DNA from: Flavobacterium sp.
GTDB taxonomy: Bacteria > Bacteroidota > Bacteroidia > Flavobacteriales > Flavobacteriaceae
Assembly: GCA_030151255.1 (NCBI GenBank)
Contig: JASLED010000008.1
Coordinates: 1-64,000, forward strand
DNA length: 64,000 nucleotides
Reading direction: 5' to 3'
The notes below the pieces were generated by a model. It did no database searches and was not told where the DNA came from. It saw nothing but the letters and a program-made list of their open reading frames with translations. Within the stretch, counting starts at the first letter, position 1. Each line of letters begins with the position of its first letter. Below, piece by piece: positions 16,815-26,031 of this stretch. A program made the position numbers and the translations under genes.

Positions 16815-17654
16815 ATGCAGATAAAAACGTTACAACAACAGTATATAGATCGATTAACTCCGGTATATGATGAGCAAGAGGCACAGCAGCTTTTTCTTTT
16901 TTGTTTGAATGAATTAGAAGGAAAAACCAGAATTGATGTATTGATGAATCCCGATTTAACAACAAATCAAGAAGAAAAATGGTTGATGGTTTTGAAGAGT
17001 TTGGAAGAAGAAAAACCAGTGCAATATATTTTTGAGAAAGCTTATTTTTATGGATTTACTTTTCAGGTAAATGAGCATACATTAATACCGCGTTCAGAAA
17101 CGGAAGAATTAGTAGAGTGGATTTTAGCTTCTGTAAACAAAGATAAAGCAATTAATATTTTAGACATTGGTACAGGTAGCGGTTGCATAGGCATTACTTT
17201 AGCCAAAATGTTACCTAACGCAAATGTTACTCTTTTAGATGTTTCTGAAGAAGCTTTAAAAGTAGCTAAGCAAAACGCAATGCATCTTGGAGTAGAGGTG
17301 AATTTTACGCATCAAGATATTTTGACTGTAGAAAAATTTCCCGATTTGTACGATATTATTGTTTCAAATCCTCCATATGTGCGAGGAATGGAAAAGGTTG
17401 AAATAAAGAATAACGTTTTAAAATACGAACCTCACACAGCATTATTTGTTAGTGATAACGATCCGTTACTCTTTTATAGAAAAATTGCACATTTAGCGTA
17501 CAAAAATCTTACAGAAAATGGAATCTTGTTTTACGAAATCAATCAATATTTAGGTGATGAAATGTTAGATCTTCTTAAGTCTATTGGTTTTCAGTTAAAT
17601 ATATTGAAAAAAGATTTGATGCAAAATGATAGAATGACCCGATCTCAACGATAA
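16815..17654 (+). CDS. prmC: peptide chain release factor N5-glutamine methyltransferase PrmC
   Basis: A 279-residue PrmC (HemK). An N-terminal helical domain (1-75) is followed by a SAM-binding Rossmann domain with 'ILDIGTGSGCIGITLA' (about 115-130) and the catalytic N185-P186-P187-Y188 in 'IVSNPPYVRG'. The 'TLIPRSETEELV' motif before the Rossmann fold is diagnostic. It methylates the GGQ glutamine of release factors RF1/RF2 in the cytoplasm. Monocistronic by appearance, with no obvious terminator within 100 bp downstream. Confidence 0.95.
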   Translation: MQIKTLQQQYIDRLTPVYDEQEAQQLFLFCLNELEGKTRIDVLMNPDLTTNQEEKWLMVLKSLEEEKPVQYIFEKAYFYGFTFQVNEHTLIPRSETEELVEWILASVNKDKAINILDIGTGSGCIGITLAKMLPNANVTLLDVSEEALKVAKQNAMHLGVEVNFTHQDILTVEKFPDLYDIIVSNPPYVRGMEKVEIKNNVLKYEPHTALFVSDNDPLLFYRKIAHLAYKNLTENGILFYEINQYLGDEMLDLLKSIGFQLNILKKDLMQNDRMTRSQR

Positions 17655-18210
17655 AATTTAGAATTTAAATTAAAGGAAAGAACTTTATTTGTTGTTTTTC
17701 AATTAAAGTGGAATAAATTATTCTTTTTATTCGACATGTTTTGTCATTTTATTAAGTTTTTGTTTAGAATTATAGGTTGTTGATTTTATAAAATAATCTT
17801 AATGAAAGAAATTTATTATTTAGAGCAATATGAAAAATATGTTACTTGAATACATTACTGATTTGTGCTACTTTAAATATAAATATTGAATTGTGAATTA
17901 AATGAAGTAAATCGGTAATAATAGTTTCTTGTGTTTATTTTTTGTTAATTTTATTATGTTATATTTTATGAAATATTAAATAAATAATAAAAATTGAAAT
18001 AAGTTTTGTATGTAGTGTAAATAAAATGTAATTTTAGAATTGGTAAATAAATACTGTTTTTGAGTAGAAAATGTTTAACATATTTGAAGAGTTATCATTA
18101 AAAATATTTTTTTAAATAAATCTTAGTGTTAAAATTAGATTAAAGTGCCAGCAACATCTGTTTTTGGTATATTGTTTGGAATTATCTTTGTAACGTAAAA
18201 ATATTAAATT
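17655..18210. other. 556-bp AT-rich intergenic region
   Basis: No ORF, tRNA or clear hairpin is visible. It is extremely A+T-rich. The only recognisable element is the promoter-like pair at its right end (18164-18190). It may be degenerate former coding sequence or a long leader, but I see no remnant that can be named. Confidence 0.5.
18164..18190 (+). promoter_or_regulatory. putative promoter of the 18211 lipoprotein gene
   Basis: TTG at 18164-18166 and TATCTTTG at 18183-18190 (consensus TAnnTTTG), 16-bp spacing, one base shorter than usual. Predicted start near 18197, 14 nt before the ATG. It supports the chosen start. Confidence 0.4.
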
Positions 18211-18984
18211 ATGATTTTGGCTTTAACTGTTTCGTTATTTCCGTCATGTGGTATAGATGGTGTGTCTGAAAAAACGCATAATGATAGTGATAGTAAGCAC
18301 TTAGATTTATTGAGAAAAGAAGATACAGAAGGTGTTTTTTTTAAAATTATTGCACAAGATTCTTTGCAAATAGTAACTATTAGTAAGCAAGGTATTGTGT
18401 ATACTGGTCTAAAACCCAATACTAAAATTATTTTTCCATACGAAGAACCTCTAATTGATGGAGAAAGTCGTATTTATCGTTCATCTACTGAGAATGAAAT
18501 GATAGAAATGACAATTTATAAAGATGAAAATGCAAAATCTTTCTTAGATGGAAGGTTTGATTATTCTGTGGCAGTTAGTTTGGTAAAAAAAGAAAAAGAA
18601 CCAGTAGATTTTGCTTGTTTTGGTCATTACATTTATGATAGAAACTTATCTGGAAATTGGATCTTTAAACTGTTTGAAAATAAAAGAATTGAAGATTTAG
18701 GAATCAATCAAATACCTTTGGTTTGTATAGATGTAAACACACGTAGTTTTTCTGGAAGTGGAGGTAACCATATGATTTATGGTGATGTGATTTGTGAAGG
18801 AGATTCTATTTTATTTAAAATTGTACTTTCGCCAGAATATGTTTCGAGCAATAAATCAAGAGAAAGAGAGTTATTGGAAATATTAGAACAATGTGACCGA
18901 TATGAATTGGATGGAGATGATTTAAATCTTTACGTTGGAGGAGAATTAAAATTACAATTTTTTAGAGATACTTATAATCTTTAA
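18211..18984 (+). CDS. putative lipoprotein, unknown function
   Basis: A 257-residue protein not recognised as a known family. The N-terminus (MILALTVSLFPSCGIDGVSE) is hydrophobic and ends in a lipobox-like 'LFPSC' with Cys at 13. It is short and lacks the usual positive residues, but a stop codon two codons upstream and a promoter ending at 18190 fix this start. The mature part is polar, with mixed beta-strand character and no visible catalytic motif. Flanked by a long empty region upstream and a perfect terminator downstream, it is a single-gene unit. Confidence 0.65.
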   Translation: MILALTVSLFPSCGIDGVSEKTHNDSDSKHLDLLRKEDTEGVFFKIIAQDSLQIVTISKQGIVYTGLKPNTKIIFPYEEPLIDGESRIYRSSTENEMIEMTIYKDENAKSFLDGRFDYSVAVSLVKKEKEPVDFACFGHYIYDRNLSGNWIFKLFENKRIEDLGINQIPLVCIDVNTRSFSGSGGNHMIYGDVICEGDSILFKIVLSPEYVSSNKSRERELLEILEQCDRYELDGDDLNLYVGGELKLQFFRDTYNL

Positions 18985-19003
18985 CCAAAAATAGGTTTAC
19001 AAT

Positions 19004-19035
19004 AAAAAAGGTTGAGCTAGTTCTCAACCTTTTTT
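19004..19035. terminator. bidirectional terminator containing the phoH stop codon
   Basis: Perfect 13-bp stem (19004-19016 with 19023-19035). The six-base loop holds the TAG stop of the minus-strand PhoH gene. It serves the convergent lipoprotein and PhoH genes. Confidence 0.88.
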
Positions 19036-19997
19036 ATTGTATTAATCATTTGATTTTCTCTATCATCCAAAACTTTGTAAGCATTTACAATTCTTTTTAC
19101 AAGTTTATGTCTTACAATATCTTTATCATCTAAGTACAGCATTCCAATTCCTTCAATGTCTTTTAAAACATCTAATGCTTCTTTTAAGCCAGATGAAACT
19201 TTACGCGGTAAGTCAATCTGACCCGGATCTCCTGTAATAATAAACTTAGCGCTTTTTCCCATACGAGTTAAAAACATTTTCATCTGAGAATGAGTTGTAT
19301 TTTGAGCCTCATCTAAAATTACAAAAGCATTGTCTAGTGTTCTACCACGCATAAATGCCAATGGCGCAATTTGTATTACACCTTTTGCAATATAATCTTC
19401 TAGGGTTTGCGACGGAATCATATCTCTCAAAGCATCATATAAAGGCTGCATATATGGATCTAATTTTTCCTTCATATCACCTGGCAAAAAACCAAGATTT
19501 TCTCCAGCTTCAACAGCAGGTCTTGTTAGTATAATTCGCTTTACTTCTTTGTTTTTCAACGCTCGTACGGCTAAAGCAACGCCTGTATAGGTTTTTCCTG
19601 TACCAGCTGGACCAATAGCAAATACCATATCATTTTGATTTACGTATTTAACAAGTTTTTCCTGATTGGGTGTTATTGCTTTTATTAATTTTCCGTTTAC
19701 ACCATGCACCAAAATTTCATCAAGAGCATTTGTTTGCGGTATATCGCTATCCATTACAAGGCGTTCTATGGCATTTTCATCAATTCTATTATATCTTTGA
19801 AAATATTTTACTAATCGAACAAATTTTTTTTCAAATTCGTCCAAAATTTCTTCCTCGCCATATACCTTTAAAACTGAACCTCTTGAGATAATCTTTAAAC
19901 GCGGATAAAGTTTTTTTAACAAGGTTAAATGTGCATCCTGAGTGCCCCAAAAATCTTTAGGACTTATTTCTGTGAGTTCTATCGTTCTTTCGTTCAA
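19017..19997 (-). CDS. PhoH family protein (P-loop ATPase)
   Basis: A 326-residue PhoH-like ATPase. Walker A is G129-P-A-G-T-G-K-T136. Motifs 'AVRALKNKEVKRIILTRPAVEAGENLGFLPGDMKEKLDPYMQPLYD' and Walker B 'FVILDEAQNTT' are intact. The first 100 residues resemble the small KH-like N-terminal domain of PhoL/YbeZ proteins. These proteins are linked to RNA metabolism, and YbeZ partners with the RNase YbeY, which is not in this window. Stands alone and convergent with the upstream lipoprotein gene. Confidence 0.93.
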   Translation of the reverse strand: MNERTIELTEISPKDFWGTQDAHLTLLKKLYPRLKIISRGSVLKVYGEEEILDEFEKKFVRLVKYFQRYNRIDENAIERLVMDSDIPQTNALDEILVHGVNGKLIKAITPNQEKLVKYVNQNDMVFAIGPAGTGKTYTGVALAVRALKNKEVKRIILTRPAVEAGENLGFLPGDMKEKLDPYMQPLYDALRDMIPSQTLEDYIAKGVIQIAPLAFMRGRTLDNAFVILDEAQNTTHSQMKMFLTRMGKSAKFIITGDPGQIDLPRKVSSGLKEALDVLKDIEGIGMLYLDDKDIVRHKLVKRIVNAYKVLDDRENQMINTIKKVEN

Positions 19998-20027
19998 TAC
20001 TAATAGATATTAATTAAAAAAATAGTA

Positions 20028-20035
20028 TAATTTTG
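20028..20035 (+). promoter_or_regulatory. putative -7 box (TAATTTTG) for the SAM hydrolase operon
   Basis: Exact TAnnTTTG match in the 92-bp divergent gap, 54 bp before the ATG at 20090. No convincing -33 element. Confidence 0.3.
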
Positions 20036-20089
20036 TATTTCAAATCTACTATAAAAATTTGATTTTTGTTATAAACTGGGGTGAAAATA

Positions 20090-20920
20090 ATGCGAAGAAT
20101 AATTACATTAACAACCGATTTTGGATATACTGATTATTATGTGGGAGTATTAAAGGGAAAAATTTTCTCAAATATTCAGGATTGTAATGTAGTAGATATT
20201 TCTCATGGTATAAAGAATTTTCGAGTAAAAGACGCTGGCTTTGTTTTGTCTATGTCATATACTCATTTTCCAAAAGGGACGGTTCATATTTTATCTGTAG
20301 CTTCGGCTATTTTACCATTTTCTCCAGCAGTATGTGTAAAATATCAAGGACATTATTTTATCGGAACTGATAATGGAGCCATAGCTGTGGCTATTGGAAA
20401 TAATGATTTTGAAGAAGCTGTTGCTATCAATCATACAGAAGGAATGAATACTAATGATGTATTTGTGTATTGTGCGTATCAACTTTGTGAAGGAAAACCT
20501 TTGTCAAGCATTGGTCAGCCAATAGAAAACTTATATCGTTTAAATTTACTATTAGACAATTTAACCATCAAAAAGAATTTAATCATTGGAACGTACGTTT
20601 ACGAAGATAAATATGGAAACTTGATTACCAATGTGTCAAAAGAACTATTTGAGCAGGTTGGTAAAGGAAGAGAGTTTGGTATTCGAATAAAAAATCGTAC
20701 AATTACAAAAGTAAATCAATGTTTTGCTGATTTTAATATAAATGACCAAAGCGAATTAATGTCAAAGGCAGGCGAGCTCTTAGCTTTGTTTAATGAAGTA
20801 GGGCAGTTAGTGGTAGGTATTATGTATTCTAAAATTAACGAGCCAGGAGGTTCTATTAGAACGCTTTTAGGTGTACATTTAGAAGATCAGATTTATATTG
20901 AATTTAAAGAAGAAGAATAA
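20090..20920 (+). CDS. SAM hydroxide adenosyltransferase (DUF62 family)
   Basis: A 276-residue protein of the fluorinase/chlorinase-like DUF62 family. Start taken at the ATG at 20090 (MRRIITLTTDFGYTDYYVGV), as the conserved 'TLTTDFG' follows directly; a GTG three codons earlier is possible. Other conserved pieces are 'VVDISHGI', 'YFIGTDNGAIA' and C-terminal 'EPGGSIRTLLG'. Characterised DUF62 members split SAM with hydroxide into adenosine and methionine. No halogenase-specific insertion is obvious. It leads a rightward run with the monooxygenase and gldFG. Confidence 0.9.
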   Translation: MRRIITLTTDFGYTDYYVGVLKGKIFSNIQDCNVVDISHGIKNFRVKDAGFVLSMSYTHFPKGTVHILSVASAILPFSPAVCVKYQGHYFIGTDNGAIAVAIGNNDFEEAVAINHTEGMNTNDVFVYCAYQLCEGKPLSSIGQPIENLYRLNLLLDNLTIKKNLIIGTYVYEDKYGNLITNVSKELFEQVGKGREFGIRIKNRTITKVNQCFADFNINDQSELMSKAGELLALFNEVGQLVVGIMYSKINEPGGSIRTLLGVHLEDQIYIEFKEEE

Positions 20921-20957
20921 TACAACTCAACCAAAACAACTATATTTATAACACACT

Positions 20958-21254
20958 ATGTTTGTACGAATAGTAAAACTTACCTTGCAAGAAGATAAGA
21001 TAGAAGACTTTAAAATTCATTTTGAGCAACACAAAGATCAAATTAGAAACTTTATTGGATGCCAATTTTTAGAAGTATATCAAGATAGAAACAATCCTTC
21101 AATATGGTTTACTTACAGCTATTGGGATGATGAAACTAACTTGGAAGAATATAAAAAATCTACTCTTTTTGGTGAGGTTTGGCCTTATGTGAAATCGCTT
21201 TTTAAAGAAAAAGCAGAAGCATGGAGTTTAGATAAATATGCTACTTTAAAATAA
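20958..21254 (+). CDS. antibiotic biosynthesis monooxygenase (ABM) domain protein
   Basis: A 98-residue single-domain protein of the dimeric alpha/beta barrel ABM type. 'MFVRIVKLTLQEDKIEDFKIHFEQHKDQIRNFIGCQFLEVYQD' and 'FTYSYWDDETNLEEYKKSTLF' give the usual beta-alpha-beta pattern. Members include quinol monooxygenases and haem-degrading enzymes, but the substrate cannot be told from sequence. It starts 37 bp after the SAM hydrolase and ends 12 bp before gldF, so it probably shares their mRNA. Confidence 0.8.
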   Translation: MFVRIVKLTLQEDKIEDFKIHFEQHKDQIRNFIGCQFLEVYQDRNNPSIWFTYSYWDDETNLEEYKKSTLFGEVWPYVKSLFKEKAEAWSLDKYATLK

Positions 21255-21266
21255 TTGCTAGTAAGT

Positions 21267-21986
21267 ATGAATGCAATAAGTTTACGTGAAATAAAAACTT
21301 TTTTTGGATCGCCAATCGGATATTTAGTTATTGGTGTTTTCTTAGTCATCAATGGCTTGTTTTTATGGGTTTTTGACGGTACATATAATATTCCACAAAG
21401 TGGATTTGCAGATTTGTCGCCGTTTTTCTTTTTAGCTCCTTGGGTATTTGTTTTTCTTTTGCCTGCTGTTACAATGCGTAGTTTTTCTGAAGAAATAAAA
21501 CAAGGTACTATGGAATTGCTTTTAACAAAACCATTGTCTGTTTGGTCTATTGTATTAGGAAAATTTTTCGGAGTACTTATTCTAACTTTATTGGCTATTT
21601 TACCAACTATTGTTTATCCGTGGGTTTTACAAAATTATTTATTAGACGGACAAGTTTTTGATTTGGGCAGTGTAATTGGCTCTTATGTTGGGTTAATTTT
21701 TTTGAGTGGAGCTTATGCTTCTATCGGAATTTTTGCTTCATCTTTAACAAATAATCAGGTAATTGCTTTTATAATTGCTGTTTTGGGCTGTTTGTTTTTT
21801 TCATACGGAATTGTGGTTTTGCAAAGTATTTCTGCTTTACATTGGATTGGACAATTTGGTATGAATGCCCATTTTAATAGCATTTCAAAAGGTGTAATTG
21901 ACACAAGAGATATTATTTACTTTATGTCTTTTACCATTTTGTTTTTGAGTTTTACTGTTTTTAGAATTAATCAATTGCGTAAATAA
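21267..21986 (+). CDS. gldF: gliding motility ABC transporter permease GldF
   Basis: A 239-residue ABC-2 type permease with six membrane helices. ATG at 21267 (MNAISLREIKTFFGSPIGYL) preferred over a TTG four codons upstream. Motifs 'MRSFSEEIKQGTMELLLTKPLS' and 'GKFFGVLILTLLAILPT' are typical of GldF/ABC-2 permeases. With GldG and the ATPase GldA (not in this window) it forms an ABC transporter associated with flavobacterial gliding. The stop overlaps the gldG start (TAATG). Confidence 0.92.
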   Translation: MNAISLREIKTFFGSPIGYLVIGVFLVINGLFLWVFDGTYNIPQSGFADLSPFFFLAPWVFVFLLPAVTMRSFSEEIKQGTMELLLTKPLSVWSIVLGKFFGVLILTLLAILPTIVYPWVLQNYLLDGQVFDLGSVIGSYVGLIFLSGAYASIGIFASSLTNNQVIAFIIAVLGCLFFSYGIVVLQSISALHWIGQFGMNAHFNSISKGVIDTRDIIYFMSFTILFLSFTVFRINQLRK

Positions 21987-23674
21987 TGAAAAAATATACT
22001 AAGAAGAACATCCTTCAGTTAGGAGTTTTTATCATTACAATTATTGCCGTAAACTTAATTAGTTCGGTGGTTTATCATCGATTTGATCTTACACAAGATA
22101 AGCGCTATACATTATCTGAGGTTACTACAGAAATTATTGAGTCGGTAAAAGAACCGATTGTTATTGAAGTACTTTTAGACGGACAGTTTCCACAAGAATT
22201 TGTGAAATTACAAACCGAAACGCGTCAACTTTTAGAAGAATTTTCGTCTAAAAACGGAAATATTCTTTTTCAATTTGTAAGTCCGCTTGCAGATTCTGGC
22301 GCAAATGAAGAACAAATAGTTGGCAATTTATTTCAAATGGGAATAAAGCCAATTACGTTAACGGTAAATAACAAAGGAATGCAATCTCAAGCATTGGTTT
22401 TTCCGTGGGCATTGGTTTCAAAAGGAGATAAAACAACGAAAGTTCAGTTGCTAAAAAATATGTTGGGTGCCAATACAGAAGAAAAAGTATTAACATCAAT
22501 TCAGCATTTAGAATACGCATTTGCCGAAGCAATTGAAAAAGTAAATAGAGAAACAAGTAAGAAAATTGCCATTTTAAAAGGAAATGGTGAATTGGAAGAT
22601 CATTTTATGGCAGATTTTATTTTGTCAGCAAAAGAAAACTATCATATAGCACCGTTCACATTAGATTCTGTAGCTAATAATTCTTTAAAAGTATTAGAGC
22701 AATTAAAAACGTTTGATTTAGCTATTATTGCTAAACCAACAAAAGAGTTTGATGCTAAACAGATAGAAGTGCTTGATCAGTTTATTATGAATGGCGGAAA
22801 AACACTTTGGTTGCTAGATCAAGTTCAGGCTGATTTTGATAGTTTGCGCGAAAAAGGAAATATGTTTACTTATTCAAAAGATCAAAGTTTAGGAGAAATG
22901 CTGTTTAAATACGGTGTTAGAATAAATCCTGTTTTGGTAAAAGATGAGGTAGCAACGCCAATAAAATTAGCTGTTGGTAGACAAGGAAGCGAAACGCAAT
23001 ATGCAGAAGTTTTATGGAAGTTTGCACCATTTGTTTATCCAGAGGGAAATCATCCTATTATTAAAAACATAGAAGGAGTTCGTTTAGATTTTGCTTCGCC
23101 AATTGATACTTTAAAAAATAATATTTCTAAAACTGTTTTACTGCAATCTTCTAAATATTCTTTATTGCAAGGCACTCCGTCAGAAGTAAGTTTAGATATC
23201 GTAAATGAAAAAACTACGCCAGAAATATATGCCGATAAAGGAAGTTATATTTTAGGAGTACTTTTGGAAGGACAATTTAAATCGGTTTTTGAAAATAGAA
23301 TACTTCCTTTCAAAATTGAAAATCCTAAGTATTTGAGTACCGAAAATAAGATGATTATTGTAAGTGATGGTGATATTATCAGAAATCAGTTAGATCAAAA
23401 TTACCAACCTTTAGAAATAGGATATGATAAATGGACAAATAAAATGTATGGTAATAAAGAGTTTATTTTCAATTCGGTAAACTATTTACTAGATGATTCT
23501 GGATTGATAAACCTTCGAACAAAAGAGGTGAAAATTCCTGTTTTAGATAAAATTAAAGTATTTGAAAACTATACAACTATTCAAATTTTAATTTTTACAA
23601 TACCAGTACTGATTTTATTAATCATAGGTTTTTTGTTTACATTAGTAAAAAGAAAATCGTATGTTAAAAAGTAG
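21986..23674 (+). CDS. gldG: gliding motility-associated ABC transporter substrate-binding protein GldG
   Basis: A 562-residue protein with an N-terminal membrane helix (about 8-27), a large periplasmic domain of the ABC_transp_aux family, beginning 'HRFDLTQDKRYTLSEVTTEIIESV', and a C-terminal helix (about 535-555) followed by a Lys/Arg tail. This is the GldG layout. It overlaps gldF by one base, so translation is coupled. The presence of gldFG, with the T9SS sorting domain elsewhere in the window, supports a gliding-lineage Bacteroidota host. Confidence 0.93.
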   Translation: MKKYTKKNILQLGVFIITIIAVNLISSVVYHRFDLTQDKRYTLSEVTTEIIESVKEPIVIEVLLDGQFPQEFVKLQTETRQLLEEFSSKNGNILFQFVSPLADSGANEEQIVGNLFQMGIKPITLTVNNKGMQSQALVFPWALVSKGDKTTKVQLLKNMLGANTEEKVLTSIQHLEYAFAEAIEKVNRETSKKIAILKGNGELEDHFMADFILSAKENYHIAPFTLDSVANNSLKVLEQLKTFDLAIIAKPTKEFDAKQIEVLDQFIMNGGKTLWLLDQVQADFDSLREKGNMFTYSKDQSLGEMLFKYGVRINPVLVKDEVATPIKLAVGRQGSETQYAEVLWKFAPFVYPEGNHPIIKNIEGVRLDFASPIDTLKNNISKTVLLQSSKYSLLQGTPSEVSLDIVNEKTTPEIYADKGSYILGVLLEGQFKSVFENRILPFKIENPKYLSTENKMIIVSDGDIIRNQLDQNYQPLEIGYDKWTNKMYGNKEFIFNSVNYLLDDSGLINLRTKEVKIPVLDKIKVFENYTTIQILIFTIPVLILLIIGFLFTLVKRKSYVKK

Positions 23675-23709
23675 TGCGTTTTCTACTTTTATTATTGAAT
23701 TTAAACGAA

Positions 23710-23717
23710 TATATTTG
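23710..23717 (+). promoter_or_regulatory. putative -7 box (TATATTTG) for dnaN
   Basis: Exact TAnnTTTG match in the 80-bp gldG-dnaN gap, predicted start about 31 nt before the dnaN ATG. A TTG exists but only 12 bp upstream. Confidence 0.35.
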
Positions 23718-23754
23718 TAATTGTAAAGCCATTTACACCTAAAATTTTTTTTAT

Positions 23755-24873
23755 ATGAAGTTTATAGTATCGAGTTCCTATTTATTAAAGCAATTACAAG
23801 TATTAGGAAGTGTTATTAGCAGTAGTAATACTTTACATATATTAGATAATTTCTTGTTTGAATTAGATAATAATGTTTTGAAAGTTTCTGCATCAGATTT
23901 AGAAACTACTATGTCTGCAAGCTTAGAAATAGAATCAAATAGTCAAGGGAGTATTGCCATTCCTGCCAAACTATTGTTAGAAACATTAAAAACTTTTCCT
24001 GAGCAACCATTAACTTTTTCTGTAAAAGAAAATAGCACTATCGAAATTAGTTCAGACGTAGGAAAATATGTATTAGCATATTCTTCTGGAGATGAATTTC
24101 CAAAGGCAGAGAGCTTAGAAGATCCTTCAAAAACGGAAGTTTCGGCAGGTGTATTAGCAACAGCAATTAGCAAAACTATTTTTGCAGCAGGTAACGATGA
24201 TTTGCGCCCAGTAATGTCTGGAGTATTTTTTCAATTTGCTCCAACAGGATTAATTTTCGTTGCTACAGACGCACATAAATTAGTAAAATATTCTCGTACA
24301 GATATTTCTGCACCAAGTGAGGCAAGTTTTATTATGCCTAAAAAACCGTTAACAATTTTGAAAAATATTTTAATGGCTTCTGGAGCAGATGTAGTAATTG
24401 AATTTAATGATTCAAATGCTAAATTTACTTTTGATAATTATGCGTTAACTTGTCGTTTAATTGATGGTAAATACCCAAATTACGAAGCGGTAATTCCAAA
24501 AGAAAATCCAAATAAATTGTTATTAAACAGAGTACAGTTTTTAAGTTCTGTACGTCGCGTAGCAATTTATGCAAATAAAACCACACACCAAATAAGATTG
24601 AGAATTGCAGGAACAGAATTAAATATTTCTGCTGAAGATATAGATTACTCAAACAAAGCAGATGAGCGTTTAACATGTGATTACCAAGGAGATGATATTC
24701 AAATTGGGTTTAATTCTAGATTTTTATTAGAGATGTTAAACAATTTACAATCTGATGAAATTATGTTAGAAATGTCATTGCCAAACAGAGCAGGTATTTT
24801 AACACCAGTTGATGGTTTAGAAGACGGAGAAGCGGTAACAATGCTTGTAATGCCAGTAATGCTAAATAATTAA
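23755..24873 (+). CDS. dnaN: DNA polymerase III subunit beta (sliding clamp)
   Basis: A 372-residue beta clamp of full family length, with three repeated clamp domains (about 1-120, 125-245, 250-372). The sequence starts 'MKFIVSSSYLLKQLQVLGSV' and ends 'ILTPVDGLEDGEAVTMLVMPVML', close to the usual C-terminal 'MPMRL' pattern. It tethers the replicative polymerase to DNA and recruits many partners. It is not next to dnaA (11 kb away), unlike the common dnaA-dnaN order. Has its own promoter box and two terminators. Confidence 0.97.
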   Translation: MKFIVSSSYLLKQLQVLGSVISSSNTLHILDNFLFELDNNVLKVSASDLETTMSASLEIESNSQGSIAIPAKLLLETLKTFPEQPLTFSVKENSTIEISSDVGKYVLAYSSGDEFPKAESLEDPSKTEVSAGVLATAISKTIFAAGNDDLRPVMSGVFFQFAPTGLIFVATDAHKLVKYSRTDISAPSEASFIMPKKPLTILKNILMASGADVVIEFNDSNAKFTFDNYALTCRLIDGKYPNYEAVIPKENPNKLLLNRVQFLSSVRRVAIYANKTTHQIRLRIAGTELNISAEDIDYSNKADERLTCDYQGDDIQIGFNSRFLLEMLNNLQSDEIMLEMSLPNRAGILTPVDGLEDGEAVTMLVMPVMLNN

Positions 24874-24876
24874 TAT

Positions 24877-24909
24877 AAAAAAGTCAATTCTTTTAGAATT
24901 GACTTTTTT
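24877..24909 (+). terminator. dnaN terminator
   Basis: Perfect 15-bp stem with a 3-nt loop ending in a T-tract, immediately after the dnaN stop. Confidence 0.9.
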
Positions 24910-24929
24910 ATTTGCTTTAATAGTAAATG

Positions 24930-24967
24930 AACTACCAATGCTTTTTTGTTGTTGGTAGTTTTTTTAT
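24930..24967 (+). terminator. second hairpin downstream of dnaN
   Basis: Nine-bp stem (24930-24938 with 24952-24960, one wobble-type pair) followed by seven T. It overlaps the -33 element of the rfbB promoter, so it may be a backup terminator. Confidence 0.55.
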
Positions 24968-24978
24968 GGATATATTTG
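24946..24978 (+). promoter_or_regulatory. putative rfbB promoter
   Basis: TTG (24946-24948), 22-bp spacer, TATATTTG (24971-24978): both Bacteroidota elements at allowed spacing. Predicted start near 24985, 18 nt before the ATG. Confidence 0.5.
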
Positions 24979-25002
24979 TGGGTGTAAATCAAAAAACGAA
25001 TT

Positions 25003-26028
25003 ATGAATTTAACAACTCAAATGCGTATATTAATTACTGGAGGTGCTGGTTTTATTGGAAGTCATGTTGTAAAAACTGTATTAAAACACTTTTCTAATGC
25101 AGCAGTTTATAATTTAGATTTACTTACCTATGCAGGTAATTTAGATAATTTGAAAGATGTAGAAAATAGAGATAATTATACTTTTATAAAAGGCGATATA
25201 AGAGATGAAAACTTTATTACTTCTTTATTTGAACAATATCAATTTACACACGTAATTCATCTTGCTGCAGAATCGCATGTAGATCGTTCTATCGCTGATC
25301 CGCTTTCTTTTGTAACCACAAATGTTTTAGGAACGGTAGTTTTGCTAAATGCTTTTAAAAAACTTTGGGAGAATAATTGGGAAGGAAAATTATTTTATCA
25401 TATAAGTACTGATGAGGTTTACGGAACATTGGGAAATGATGGATTGTTTACAGAAAAAACTCCTTATGCACCAAATTCGCCTTATTCCGCATCAAAAGCA
25501 AGCTCAGATCATTTTGTTCGTGCGTATGGCGAAACGTATAAATTACCTTTTATTATTAGCAATTGTTCCAATAATTATGGTGCATACCAATATCCAGAAA
25601 AATTAATTCCTGTAACTATTCAACGTATTATCAACAATCAGCCTATTCCTGTTTATGGAAATGGTTTAAATGTTAGAGATTGGCTATTTGTGGATGATCA
25701 TGCCAAAGCAATAGTTTTTCTACTTACAAATGGAAAAATAGGAGAAACATATAATATTGGCGGTTGTAATGAAGTAACTAATATTGATTTGGTGAAAACA
25801 ATTTGCCGTTTGTTAGATAGCGAGTTAAACAGACAAAGCGGAAAAAATGAAACATTAATTACATTTGTAGAAGACCGAAAAGGACACGATTTTAGATATG
25901 CTATTGATGCAACTAAATTGATCGATTTGGGCTGGAAGCCTGAAACAAATTTAACTGAAGGTTTACAACAAACGGTGCGTTGGTATTTAAATAACCAAGA
26001 GTGGATTTATAAAGTAGAAAATAAGTAA
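25003..26028 (+). CDS. rfbB: dTDP-glucose 4,6-dehydratase
   Basis: A 341-residue extended SDR enzyme. The NAD-binding 'ITGGAGFIGSHVV' is near residues 10-22, 'HLAAESHVDRSI' near 85, the catalytic region has 'STDEVYGTLG' and Y-x-x-x-K in 'YSASKASSDH', and 'NCSNNYGAYQYPEKLIP' is diagnostic for RfbB. It converts dTDP-glucose to dTDP-4-keto-6-deoxyglucose, precursor of rhamnose and other deoxy sugars of surface glycans. It is convergent with rfbA, only 3 bp apart. No rfbC or rfbD in the window. Confidence 0.95.
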   Translation: MNLTTQMRILITGGAGFIGSHVVKTVLKHFSNAAVYNLDLLTYAGNLDNLKDVENRDNYTFIKGDIRDENFITSLFEQYQFTHVIHLAAESHVDRSIADPLSFVTTNVLGTVVLLNAFKKLWENNWEGKLFYHISTDEVYGTLGNDGLFTEKTPYAPNSPYSASKASSDHFVRAYGETYKLPFIISNCSNNYGAYQYPEKLIPVTIQRIINNQPIPVYGNGLNVRDWLFVDDHAKAIVFLLTNGKIGETYNIGGCNEVTNIDLVKTICRLLDSELNRQSGKNETLITFVEDRKGHDFRYAIDATKLIDLGWKPETNLTEGLQQTVRWYLNNQEWIYKVENK

Positions 26029-26031
26029 GTT

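Noticed and set aside
17655..18210. Possible riboswitch or small gene in the 556-bp empty region before the lipoprotein
   Set aside because: I find no conserved aptamer-like stem, no ORF and no hairpin with a T-tract; only a promoter-like pair at the right end.
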